Shown here: positions 52,478-63,385 of the stretch, piece after piece | Numbering within the stretch: the stretch's first letter is position 1 | Layout of the letters: each line of letters starts with the position of its first letter | Source of the DNA: Lamellibrachia columna | Lineage: Eukaryota; Annelida; Polychaeta; Sabellida; Siboglinidae | Reading direction: 5' to 3' | NCBI GenBank assembly: GCA_963662155.1 | Contig: OY759270.1 | Span: 13,422,033-13,486,032, forward strand | Length of the DNA stretch: 64,000 bases | Translations under genes and position numbers: made by a program | Notes under the pieces: model-generated | What the model was told of the DNA's origin: nothing | Databases searched by the model: none | The model's input: the letters and a program-made list of their open reading frames with translations, nothing else

Positions 52478-53362
52478 ATGTTAACAACATAGATTTCGGA
52501 CACATTCTGTCTGAATTTCGTGCTATGAATGCAGACATGGCGGATCTGCGGGGAGACACGACAGCGGTCAAGTCGAGGGATTCTGATCCAGTGACGTTGC
52601 CGCAGCCGAAGCCGAAGCTTACGACATATCAGCCACTCCACGTCAATCTGCCGCCGATGAGATCGACACCAGTTAGCAGCACCGAACCGAGAGTCGTGTC
52701 GCCCGTTGTCACCACGAATAACATTCGAGCTGAAACTACGAGTCGTCATCGTAGCACTGTGGTGTCTAACAAGGCGTCATCGTAGCACTGTGGTGTCTAA
52801 CAAGGCGTCATCGTAGCACTGTGGTGTCTAACAAGGCGTCATCGTAGCACTGTGGTGTCTAACAAGGCGTCATCGTAGCACTGTGGTGTCTAACAAGGCG
52901 TCATCGTAGCACTGCGGTGTCTAACAAGGCGTCATCGTAGCACTGCGGTGTCTAACAAGGCGTCATCGTAGCACTGCGGTGTCTAACAAGGCGTCATCGT
53001 AGCACTGTGGTGTCTAACAAGGCGTCATCGTAGCACTGTGGTGTCTAACAAGGCGTCATCGTAGCACTGTGGTGTCTAACAAGTCGTCATCGTAGCACTG
53101 TGGTGTCTAACAAGGCGCTCCCACGAGCTGCGGACGATGCGGGAGTCGTGTGCCTGGTGCGTCGAAACAACGGAGTAAGATGACTGACTTCAAGCTGGTG
53201 TCGGGAAAGAAAGTGCGCAAGAACGGCACTCAGGCGGTGATCTGGATGCGGAAAGGCAAACATGAACTCAAAGTGCATAGGGGACGATATCTGTCAGCTT
53301 CTATTTCGCGGCTAAACCCCACTGTGACAGCTGATGAGCTGTCAGTATATGTCAAGTCTTGA
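52478..53362 (+). pseudogene. L2-like LINE ORF1, part right of the Polinton
   Basis: The frame resumes at 52478 (VNNIDFGHILSEFRAMNADM) exactly where 36510 left off. A proline-rich stretch follows. The frame is destroyed by a 31-bp tandem array (52748-53118), and the end is recovered at 53177-53362: MTDFKLVSGKKVRKNG and SISRLNPTVTADELSVYVKS. The last motif is typical of the C-terminal domain of L2-like ORF1 proteins. Confidence 0.65.
52748..53118. repeat. 31-bp minisatellite, about 12 copies
   Basis: CGTCATCGTAGCACTGTGGT plus GTCTAACAAGG, with a TGTGG/TGCGG variant. Since 31 is not a multiple of 3, it breaks the LINE ORF1 frame. Confidence 0.95.
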
Positions 53363-53513
53363 TGCAAAGTGTGTAACGCTAAAAACAAAACATGAAAGTT
53401 ATGCATCATTTAAGATCGAAGTAATGTGCAATAACGCATCTAGGTTTTTAAACGCGGAAAACTGGCCAGCTGGTGTGTATTTGAGGAATTTTTTTTACAT
53501 CAAGGACTAAACC

Positions 53514-54415
53514 ATGGAAATCAACATCGCATATTTTAATTGTAATGGATTTAAAGGTTTTATGCCCTTTTTAAGTGATTTGCTAATTAAGTGTGATGTT
53601 CTATGCTTACAAGAGGTTATGCTTACAAAACAAGATTGCTATTTGCTAAACACATGCAATGATAGTTATGTTGGGTGGGGTGTTTCTCCAGTAGATGCCT
53701 CTTGTGGTATTTTATCAGGTAGGCCATATGGTGGGGTAGGTTTTTTTATGGAAACGCTCCCCGGACCAATATATTACCATACTTGATTATAGTTATGAAT
53801 GGCTTTGCGGCATAAGAATATGCTGTGGTAACACGGAGTATTATTTATTAAACGTATATTTATCTTTCGAATGCGAAGAAAACAGAGATAGGTTTATTGA
53901 TTATATGTCTAAAACAGCTGTATACGTTGATAGTATTGATAGCTCATGCGTAACAATTACTGGTGACTTTAATGCGGATATCTCTAGGAAATCAGTTTTG
54001 GGGAATATCTTCCTTAATTTGTGCAGAGAATATTCATTGGCTTATGTGATCAGGATAATCTCCCAGTAGACATATATACATGTTAGCTCTGCCTGGGGAA
54101 CTACATCATGGTTAAACCGTGTTATTAGAGACAGTGACTTTGTTCCAGAATGTGTTAATAGTAGTGTTGATACTAACAAAATTAAGCAAATCTTACACTG
54201 GGACACACTACTCCCACAATATATCGATGTATATAAAGAATGCACGAATGTAGAACTTTGTAAAATGAACGTTCCACCTGGTGTCAAATGCAATGATCCC
54301 AATTGTCACAATTGTAGTCACTATGATGGTCTTGATGACTTTTACAATTATATTGTGGGTACATTAAAGATATCTGGTCACACACTTATGTCAAATAATC
54401 TGCTAGGCATAATTT
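53514..54415 (+). pseudogene. L2-like LINE ORF2, endonuclease part, broken
   Basis: The ATG at 53514 opens an AP-type endonuclease: NIAYFNCNGFKGF with the active Asn, DVLCLQEVML with the catalytic Glu, and GVSPVDASCGILSGRPYGG. A stop near 53786 is followed in another frame by ITGDFNADISRKS (53958), the catalytic Asp-Asn block. Later frames (54080-54415: SSAWGTTSWLNRVIRDSDFV and a Cys/His-rich CNDPNCHNCSHYDG) belong to the linker before the RT, which is missing. Together with ORF1 this is the LINE into which the Polinton inserted. Confidence 0.8.
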
Positions 54416-54579
54416 AATAATTATTATGTGTAAACACCTTTTGAGGGCCGGCATGCATCTCGTTTTGATGATGTATGCATGCCTAATTTCCGCCTCATTA
54501 ATACATTAAATGTCATTCTTTGGCCTATTCCAATCTACACTGGACTTGTGTCGTTATTTTGCATAAATGTGCTTTTAAG

Positions 54580-55868
54580 CATGATGTGGTACTAGGCTGG
54601 AATGAGCAAGTGAAAGAGCTTCACAGTGGAGCTTGTGCAGATCATGACGACAACGAAATCCTGAAGCCGTACACTCAAAGAAGAGATGAACTCAGCATCC
54701 ATGATGGTTGTCTCATGTGTGGCACACGAGTGATTATTCCAAGTGCCCACCGCCAAGCACTGTTGGAAGAACTGCACAACGCACACTCTGGGATCGTCCG
54801 CACGAAAGCCGTAGGCCGCAGTCTGATGTAGTGGCCTGGTATCGATCACGACATTGAGAAAACGGCCAAAACCTGCGACATCTGCATGCGTAGCCGGCCC
54901 AGACCTACGGAAGCTCCCCTACAACCATGGTCATTTCCCGATATACCTTGGTCGCGACTGCATATCGACTATGCAGGTACATTCATGGGCAGAATGATGC
55001 TGGTGGTAATTGACGCCCATTCGAAGCCCTTACGTCAGGCTCAACATCAGCTATCACTATCAGCAAACTGCGACAGTCGTTTAGCACTCATGGCATCCCT
55101 AATGTCATCGTCAGTGACAACGCCACTGGTTTCGTCAGTGAAGAGTTTCAAGATTTCTGCCGACACAATGGCATCAAGCACATTACGAGTGCTCCACACC
55201 ACCATGCCTCTAATGGCCTAGCCGAACGAGCCGTTGGAATTGTAAAAGAAAGAGTACAACGCATGCATGGAGGTGACTTGGAAACCAAGCTAGCACGCTT
55301 CCTCTTCGATTACCGCATCACACCTCACTCCACGACGGGCATAGCCCCTGCTGAACTATTAATGCATTGACAGCTGAAAACCTGACTTCACCTGATCAGA
55401 CCAGACGTATGTGTAAAGGTCGAAGCTGAACAGACCAAACAGAAGGCGAAACATGACCGTCATGCCAAAGTTCGAACTTTCCAACCTGGTAAATTGGTGT
55501 ATGCTCGGTACCACGGTAACACTGCAAGTTGGGTACCGGGCACGATTCATCGTCAGACTGGGCCGGTATCGTACGCCGTCCGTCTTGAAGATGGCACTTT
55601 TGCACGACATCACAGCGATCAGCTGCAAGGAAGACTGTCGAGTAATCAGGTGATGCCATCGTTCCGGCCTACGCCGTTGGAGACATTCCCAGAGGACGTG
55701 ACCGAGTTTAGTGAAAAGTCTGAGGCAGATCAACAGGCGCAGCTTCGCTCACCAGCGAAGCCGCCCGCAGCAAGTCAACAAACTGACATTGTGCCTGCTG
55801 CAGCACCTGTAGCAGAGCCTAGACGTTCGGGACGTATCAGGAAACACCCTGAACGTTTGGATTTGTAA
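54580..55868 (+). pseudogene. Ty3/gypsy retrotransposon integrase, broken
   Basis: HHCC zinc finger (LHNAHSGIVRTKAV ... TCDICMRSRP, 54768-54900), first catalytic Asp in HIDYAGTFMGRMMLVVIDAH (54960-55020), then, after a frameshift, the DNATGF Asp (55113) and the NGLAERAVGIVKE Glu (55215). The C-terminal frame (55494-55868) has VYARYHGN..WVPGTI and ends in RRSGRIRKHPERLDL, a usual Ty3 pol end. The Gag, protease, RT and RNase H parts are absent. A TAG after SLM (54828) and a TGA (55369) interrupt it. Confidence 0.85.
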
Positions 55869-56028
55869 TTTTATTAGTTCTTTACTTGCAGTGTTTTTGC
55901 TTGTTGATAACAGTAATTTGTTTTTTATAGCGCTCTCGTTGGGACTTTACACACAGTAATCTAGAACTATTATTACTTCTTTTTATAGGACAATTTGCTA
56001 CGTCTCGATTGAAAGTGTTTTTCTCACT

Positions 56029-56175
56029 AAAGTTGGGAGGGATGTAGTGGATGAAGAAACCTATGCTCCCGGTTTCACTGTCAGAGTTCGGAGTTCAATA
56101 ACTTGTCCTGTGCCGGCGCCATGACCAAACCATGCGGTCGTAATAAATGCGTTTCAATACATCACAATTACTTTG
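56029..56175 (+). mobile_element. Polypurine tract and probable 3' LTR of the Ty3/gypsy element
   Basis: AAAGTTGGGAGGGATG (56029-56044) is a good polypurine tract; TGTAGTGGATGAAG follows, a common Ty3 LTR start. AATAAA is at 56143-56148 and a CACA near 56170 may be its end. The 5' LTR is not in the window, so the length cannot be checked. Confidence 0.5.
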
Positions 56176-56189
56176 GGTTTTTGCTACTT

Positions 56190-56840
56190 TGACATCCATT
56201 GGTATTACCTCTGGTCGTGTTGAGCCATTTGGCAACTCTTCTTGGGTGCAAGTATTGGTATCCCGGTCAAAACCTTCCTCCACACTATAATGTCGTGAAT
56301 ACCTTTTTCTCGAAGGTGGTAAGAGTTTTGAGCCAGGGAATTCAACACCTGCACCCATAGGAAGATCCAAATATCACAACATTATCGTGATTAATGTCAA
56401 TGGATATCAGAATAGCAAAGTCTCAATTTAGTTTGGTTAAAGCGTTACAATTGTGTATTAAGGTGTATTTTGTTGAAAAAAAAACTCGCGGCCATTCAGG
56501 GTGCGCGAAAGTTTCGGCCAGGAAATCAATACCTGCATCCACAAAGAAAGTGGTGCCAATGGGTGTCATAATTGCAAAAAAAAAACATCGAATGCGGTTA
56601 AAGGGTTACAATGTTATGTGAATACGTATTTATTGAAAAAAAAGGCACTGCCGAATTCACAGAGGGGGCATGGTTTGACCAGAAAATCAGTAACGGCCCC
56701 CCATAGATAGATGTAGAATGGCTAAAATGTACCAGGAATAATGTCAATGTGTGTCACAGTAGCAAATAAACTTAAGTTGGTTAAAATGTTACAATGTTAT
56801 CTTGGTGTGTATTTTTTTTACAAAATAGGCTCTAGCACTT
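56190..56840. repeat. Diverged repeats of about 180 bp, one inverted
   Basis: Three + copies (from about 56345, 56520 and 56695) share an A-run, GGTTAAARNGTTACAATG and a block with CCAGGAAATCAATACCTGCA. A fourth at 56110-56370 is in the opposite orientation (the inverse reads CCAATGGATGTCAAAGTAGC). It looks like an interspersed family with a head-to-head pair. No coding function. Confidence 0.6.
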
Positions 56841-57084
56841 ACCTGGTGATGGGTGATAAAGAAATGGCACAGCTCTGTTGATTGTTGAACTTACACCCTG
56901 CTGATGACCATGCACCAACGGTCAGACTATCATAAAACAAACTGTCAAACCTTTGACAGCAAGCCAAATTAAATGGAAGTGAATGTTTGGTCATTGGCGT
57001 CTATCCAATTTTATATTACAAATACGATAAAGTAATGCATCAAAATTTCCAGCTTTAGCCCTCTTCAAATTCTTTGATTTTATA

Positions 57085-57210
57085 TAACACATGCGATTGT
57101 ACCATCTATTGCGGATGCACTTAGATTGGAGGGTAGAAGGAGAAGAGGAAGACTAAGACTGAGATGGGAGGACTGCGTGAAGAGAGGTTTGGCGGGAGTG
57201 GGATGGGAGT
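57085..57210 (+). mobile_element. LINE C-terminal fragment
   Basis: The + strand reads RRRGRLRLRWEDCVKRGL, the K/R-G-R-P..RW-D motif near the end of many LINE ORF2 proteins. Confidence 0.5.
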
Positions 57211-57412
57211 GGAGAATGAGAGCGAGGGGTGGGTGAGTGGAGAATGAGAGCGAGGGGTGGGTGAGTGGAGAATGAGAGCGAGGGGTGGGTGAATGGAGAA
57301 TGAGAGCGAGGGGTGGGTGAGTGGAGAATGAGAGCGAGGGGTGGGTGAGTGGAGAATGAGAGCGAGGGGTGGGTGAGTGGAGAATGAGAGCGAGGGGTGG
57401 GTGAGTGGAGAT
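57211..57412. repeat. 28-bp minisatellite, about 7 copies
   Basis: GAGAATGAGAGCGAGGGGTG plus GGTGAGTG, nearly identical copies, following the LINE fragment. Confidence 0.95.
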
Positions 57413-57570
57413 GGGTGATTCAGACGGCAGTGAAACGGGATCAGTGACGAAGAAGGGAAAAAAATCGACGACCGGTGTCGGTGCCAGCCTCATCCTGGAC
57501 TTCAGGGATAAAGAGGAGAGCAACAACATGCTAAAAAAATTAATTATGCTGTTATTCGGCCTTGGTTTTT

Positions 57571-57642
57571 GGCTCTCGATCGGCATTGACCCACCTATAA
57601 AAAAACACTGTTTTATAGGTGGGTCAATGCCGACCGAGAGCC
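57571..57642. repeat. 32-bp inverted repeat with 8-base loop
   Basis: Arms 57571-57602 and 57611-57642 pair with one mismatch (GGCTCTCGATCGGCATTGAC against its inverse with G for A). Outer flanks TTAATTATGCT and AAGCTAATTATTAA also partly pair, so it may be a miniature foldback element. Confidence 0.85.
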
Positions 57643-57975
57643 AGATAAGCTAATTATTAACAACTAATAGCAATTTACCAATGCAGTGCTGCAATGTGAA
57701 CTACACTATCGGAATTAAATTTGTTGCTCCAAAACTACTAAAGTCGATAAGTGTAAGCAAAATAACATCGATTCGCTCAAACTCACTGGCAATGTGCGAG
57801 GTGTGATGCAGACTGCAATATCGCGTCATCAGCCTCAGCTACCGAAAATTGAGCAAATGACACCGGATGAGTACGATGTCCGACTGAGCGTGGTGCCCCG
57901 GTCTCCCCTACTGCTGACATTTTATTGACATTTCATTGTGACTGTGGACACTTTACTACAACTCATCTGCTTACA

Positions 57976-57999
57976 TGCGTGCGTTCGTGCGTTCGTTCG

Positions 58000-58035
<36 letters not shown>

Positions 58036-58037
58036 TG
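57976..58037. repeat. (TGCG)n microsatellite
   Basis: Run of GTGCGTGC and GTTCGTGC units. Confidence 0.95.
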
Positions 58038-58189
58038 TATCATAATTTTATTCGATTTATATTTTATTTGCATTTATATACATCTTTATTCTATATTTAA
58101 CTGTTTATATTTAATAAAATTTTGTACGGCGCTTTGAGCATTTTATGGAAACTGCGCTTGATAAAAATTAAATTTTTATTATTTTTTTA

Positions 58190-58420
58190 TTTACTTTACT
58201 TATTTAACCCTCTTGGCCCCTTCAGGAGCATAGGGCGTCAACCATGTTTCTCCACCTCACTCTCTTCTGGGCTAGAGCTTTGGCCTCTTGCCAGGTGACC
58301 CCCACTTTATCAAGATCTTGTAGTGTGGAGCGTCTCCAGTTGATTTTTGGCCTTCCTTGTCTTCTCTTTCCTTTTTTTATTACATCCATGTATTTGTATT
58401 TTATTATTATCATTATTGGC
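58190..58420 (-). mobile_element. LINE 3' end fragment
   Basis: The - strand reads KGKRRQGRPKINWRRSTLQD, then DKVGVTWQEAKALAQKRVRW and RNMVDALCS, the final part of an ORF2 of the same broad type as 17032-19788, then an AAGTAAAGTAAATAA tail at 58185-58203. Confidence 0.75.
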
Positions 58421-58932
58421 TTTCCATTCCACGTATACGCAATGGAGTCAAATCCGTTAAACGCACAACTCCATGAAACCCTACTAATCATTTTAAGACA
58501 CAAATTTGCTTTTTAACCAAAATGTCCGGGTTTTGTAAAAAAAAAATTCTACTGGACTATTACGTAGTCTATAAGTATGTTTCACGGTGGTGACGCTGTG
58601 AGACGGTCCTGTACAGACACAGTGGTGACACTCAGTGGCTATGCAATCGTCAGTTTGATATACGTCGGCGGCGAAATGGTTCTGCTGACGTCACCGACAG
58701 GCGCTCATACTTGCAACGGGGTTGTGCTGTCATCGATGTAAAACATTCGGTATTCAACAAATGTGACATTCGCCATATTGTTTTGAATATATAGCAGCAC
58801 CGTTGCAATCTTAAATGTATGAAGCATCTTTAGAATGGTGGTGCTGAGTTTGACCGGCAAATAATGTTGCGATATACGGCATGAAATTTCCTATCGTCTG
58901 CGAAAGCGTGTATCAAAACAACAGGAGCGAAA

Positions 58933-59118
58933 ATGGCGGACGATAAATCGCGAAGTTCGGTTGGCGCTGTTGTCAATAAAATGGGGCGGATGAGCATGGA
59001 AGATGGAACGTCGGATGGTACTAGCGACTCATTACAATCGAGGGACTCTGTAGACGGTGCAAATGCACTTATAGTAACGAAAGTGAGCGACTCGGTTTTT
59101 GAAAATGAGCAATGCAAG
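58933..59118 (+). CDS. Probable first coding exon of a calcineurin-regulator (RCAN/calcipressin) gene
   Basis: ATG at 58933 in a good context (GAAAATGGCGG) opens 62 codons (MADDKSRSSVGAVVNKMGRM) ending at AAG|GTAAGA, phase 0. The last part, ANALIVTKVSDSVFENEQCK (residues 43-62), resembles the first beta strand and helix of the RNA-recognition-like domain of RCAN proteins, which usually read ALIVTNV...VF at this point. A following exon with the FExLFR segment was not found in the remaining 4.9 kb, so the gene would continue to the right of the window. An unrelated RRM protein is possible. Confidence 0.5.
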
Positions 59119-60895
59119 GTAAGACGACGGGTTACCAGGCAAAGAATACTTTTAAAATTATCCAGCACCAATGGCAATGTTTTAATGTCATGCATTTACT
59201 ATCTGCAAGAATTAATACGCATCAAGGACAAGATAACCGGTTTACAGTACAACCTGTATTTGTATAATATTATGTTTGTTCATACACAACTTAAACTTAA
59301 AGGGGGGGTGAAGCACTCGAACAACCATAGCCCAAACATGATAACATACCATTTACAGTATATATCACCCTTATATGATGGGCGCAACGCCACGGTAATT
59401 TTGTAATATCCTTTTTAACTTTGCCATTATCTTCGCTGGGCGGCGCCATATTGCTCTGCGGGGGCTCAGCGGCAGAGTGGTTTGAGTACGAGCTCCTGGC
59501 ACCGCGTTCACACAGTAAAAACCTCTCGGAAAAACGGCCGAAACGCATGGAAAATCGAATAAAAAGAAAACTGGTGTGCACTGGATGGCTCCTGGATATA
59601 TCAAGTAGTACTACAAATGCAAGGAAAAAACTTTTGATCGACTTCCGACGAAGAATTTGCAGCGGAAAAGGTGGTTGCAAATGCGGAAATTACCGTGTCC
59701 GCCAGCCGCAGGCTCTACGAGTGACCACTTTTCCGATGCAGATTACAAGACAAAAGACTATGTGATGAGCATGGACAGACGGTGAGCATCAAGATGTCAT
59801 TCTTGGTCAAAGACACCGTTCCATCTTAGATCTTTTTTTTCGCATATGACCATGCATCTACAGACTATTCTGCGACAAGGAAACGTCAGATATCAGAGGG
59901 CAGAGCGATGCGTAGGAAGCGACGAGCCGAAACCAGGTTAGTAAATTGGATTACCGTTACCATTGTGACTTATCACTACGATTACAATATAGTTCCACCC
60001 CAATAAGCATAGCTGTGCTTCAACGTCAGCATATATATGACCCACAGTAAATTGAAATGTATGAATACAATAAAGTGCGAGTAAGTGTTAATAGTTTGAT
60101 ATAATTACGAGTGTTTTCCAATCCGCCGATTTATATTCGACGTGATCATACGTACCGTCAATACGTGGCCGTACTCAGAACAATAACAATAACTCAGTAA
60201 GTGCTACAGGATATACTGCAACCTTATAACATGGGCCATGGCGTATGTACTAGGCAAAATTATTCAAGAAAATAATTTGATATTATTTATTGATAGTCAT
60301 AATAAGTCTCATACTCCTGTGTTCTAAATGCCTAGAGAGCAAGCAGCAAGCGTAAGGCTAAGCCTGCGGGGGGGTTAGATGCATGGGAGAAACACGACCA
60401 AAAGACAGTATAGACTATAGTGCAACAGAAGCCTACTGTTGCTGTTTACATTTCAAATTCTTTATGGAAATATTTAAAATATACAAATACTTTCATTGTG
60501 ATTAAGTGCAAATGCAGTTACAAAAACTTTTTAAAAGTATTTAAATATTTAAGTAAAATGCATTTCACCCATGCAATGTCTAGCTGGAAAGGAAACTAAC
60601 TAAGGCATCGTCATCTACCCAGTTGAACACTGTCAGATTACATGTCTGCTTTCTATAATGACACTTTACAATTTCTGTCTGAATTCTTGTGACTTGACAA
60701 TAAGGCAAAATTATATAAAATTAATTTGTTTTATTGATCAGATTAAACCCCACATGTACTAACTGGAAGTTCATAGAGATGTATTAATTACATTTTATTC
60801 TAAGTCGACTGATAACGCTGTAATGAATATCGTGGGGGGAGGGGGCAAATGTCGGCAACCCACAATAGTATTAGTACAAGCTATACATACGAAGG
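59119..60895. other. Probable intron, no second gene recognised
   Basis: A + strand frame at about 59421-59765 (KRMENRIKRKLVCTGWLLDI, later GKGGCKCGNYRVRQ) is open and basic but lacks homology or clear splice sites. The rest is AT-rich unique sequence. Confidence 0.4.
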
Positions 60896-61097
60896 AAGTA
60901 TATCAGGCATAGGGTCAATTCTGTTTTGTCCATTCCAAAAAATCAGTTCTAATTCCGCCTTGCAAAAAATCAATTCCAACTGTTAAAATCCTAGGCTAAA
61001 GAAAAATTCAAATCCAATTCGTTTTAACACAGTTTTATTTGTCACGTGTGCACAATCATATTTAATTAGATATGATTAAAAAATTATTGTTCGTTAA

Positions 61098-61099
<2 letters not shown>

Positions 61100-61189
<90 letters not shown>

Positions 61190-61190
61190 C
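61100..61190. repeat. (CA)n microsatellite
   Basis: About 45 CA pairs inside the hAT-like element. Confidence 0.97.
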
Positions 61191-61949
61191 AGGTTTGCCA
61201 CATAAAAAACTTTAAAATGGCATCCAGCCATTTCATATGTACTTTCTGCTGCGACAACTCTCCTGGATTTTTGCTAACAAAACCAGACATTTTGGACAGC
61301 CCTGGACAGTTGGGTCATTAATCTGAGTTTTGAACAGTTTCCCCTGTTTGTATCAGGTCCAGGTCATTTGCCCCCCTTCTGGACATTTGCCCCTTTGTCA
61401 CTTGCCCCCCAGACATTAGCCCCTTGCCTTATTCAAAATCTGGAAATTTGCCCCCTGTCCATAGCTTCTGGATTATTTGTAAGTTTTTTTAAGAAATGTT
61501 TTTTTAACTTATTTTTTATTTCTGAACTCAAGATATATATTACCCTAATTGCAATTAATGTTCTTTGTGCAAGATCAGCCAAGTAAATTACTTTATGTAG
61601 TTGGAGATGATCCTGTAATCAAAGAATTATCTTTATTGCAATTGTGGAAGAAGCCAGTGACATTAGGACCTGGACATGTTAGGACAATTGAGGATATTTG
61701 AAAGAAGCCATCTCAACAAGGTTTCTTTTGAACTGCATTTACCATGGAGAGTTGGAGTGACTCCATTTTCCTATAAAACTGGATGCACAAGCCAGAGTTG
61801 TCAGAATTCACTTATAACTTCACCATGGAAATTACTACTAGCATTTGAGGAGGTCATGTTTTGAGTGTCATTCCTACACCAAGAAGGGGGACCAACAAGA
61901 TTACTCTTCATTGGGAGTGAAGCCATCGTCGATCCTGATCATGCAAGGG

Positions 61950-62180
61950 TGCTGTGGTCACTGATCTGATCTCCACATCCAGAATGTGATCAACAAGACT
62001 GCCTGCAACCATGATGGTGACACGGCACAGATAGAAGCTGCCAAGGTCCGCGAGGACCTGAAAACTAAGGCAGCCAATACCAGGGGCACTCCAAACCAGC
62101 TGATCTCTGACTCGTTACTGTCCACCACTGTTTGTGGAAGCATCACCCCAAGAACCCATCTTCCACCACTGATCTGACTA
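61950..62180 (+). pseudogene. FLYWCH/MULE-associated gene fragment
   Basis: The + frame reads ACNHDGDTAQIEAAKVREDL, then KTKAANTRGTPNQLISDSLL. This resembles the HNHxPD...KVRxxIKexA...PxQII segment that follows FLYWCH zinc fingers in MULE-related proteins. The finger itself is not seen. Short and isolated. Confidence 0.4.
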
Positions 62181-63254
62181 TCAATGATACCTGGAAGACA
62201 ACTGGTGACAAGATCATCTCATACACACTCCAGGGGATAGGCCATTGCATTAGGCTAAAGTGACTTTGACTTGTCATTGAATGTTATGTTATTGTAGTAA
62301 TAATGATAAAACTGCAAGCTGATTTTCACTCACTTAGAAAAAAGGGGCAGATGTCCGGGGGGGAGCAAATATACTAGGAGGCGGATTTATATCGCTATCA
62401 GTTGTGGTATCATTGATATTTCATCAAATTTACTGGAAAGTTTGAGTCTTCAACATCCTAATCTCCAACATGTATTCTCCATGGGGAAATTTTTAATTAC
62501 TACAAAGGGCAAACCCTACAGCCACATGTAACAGCATTGTACAGGTGACCAGTGACATGTTTAGTATGGGAAACTTGTGGGCTGAACATTAGGCTTGGAT
62601 AAACAAGGGGCTGCATTCAAGTGGGGCAGGCTTCCTCTCTCACACAAAGGGAATCAGCAGGCAGGTGCCCTTAATTGGCAATCTCTGTAAATAAACCTTG
62701 TACACTGAGAAAGAAAACGAGGCCTGAATGGTCTGATTTTGGTTTTACTGTGTTACAGTAGCTTAATATTTCTTTTTGATGCAAATGCTTGATTATATTG
62801 TTCTTGGTCACAATGTTTCAATACCAGAGTAGACAGTGTCTATGCTGTAATGTTGACAACTTCCTGGCTGTTACCGGATTCAGGGTGACATGCTAATAGC
62901 AGACAAATATGATTTTAAAAGTAATATAAGTAAATATAAGGGTAAATATTAACAGTATCAAGTCAATAATTCCAACAAAATCAATTCCAATTCCCAAAAA
63001 ATAAATTTTGGAATTTTTTAAAAATAAATTCCAATTCCGGAACTGGAATTGAGGGTCAGTTCCAATCCTGGAATGGAATTGGCCACATGCCTGAAGTATA
63101 TTCATGACAATATCTTGTCTCTGTACTACAGCAACAGTCATGAACAGTATAATTGAATTGAAACAAGCTTATGTCTGTGGGGCTTTTGTTGGGAGGGGCT
63201 TTTGTCCATGCACCATACTATCTAGCAGATGCTTTCAGTATAATACCTAATAAT

Positions 63255-63385
<131 letters not shown>

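Larger units (their letters stand above)
60904..63093. mobile_element. hAT-like DNA transposon with exact 8-bp target duplication
   Basis: AAGTATAT at 60896-60903 and 63094-63101 flanks a 2,190-bp segment. Ends: CAGGCATAGGGTCAATTC on the left and, read inward, CAGGCATGTGGCCAATTCC on the right. Both ends continue into 60-130 bp of AATTCC-rich repeats. An 8-bp duplication with CAGG termini is the hAT pattern. No transposase was recognised inside, so it is probably non-autonomous. It holds a (CA)n run (61100-61190) and a captured-looking fragment at 61950-62180. Confidence 0.75.
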
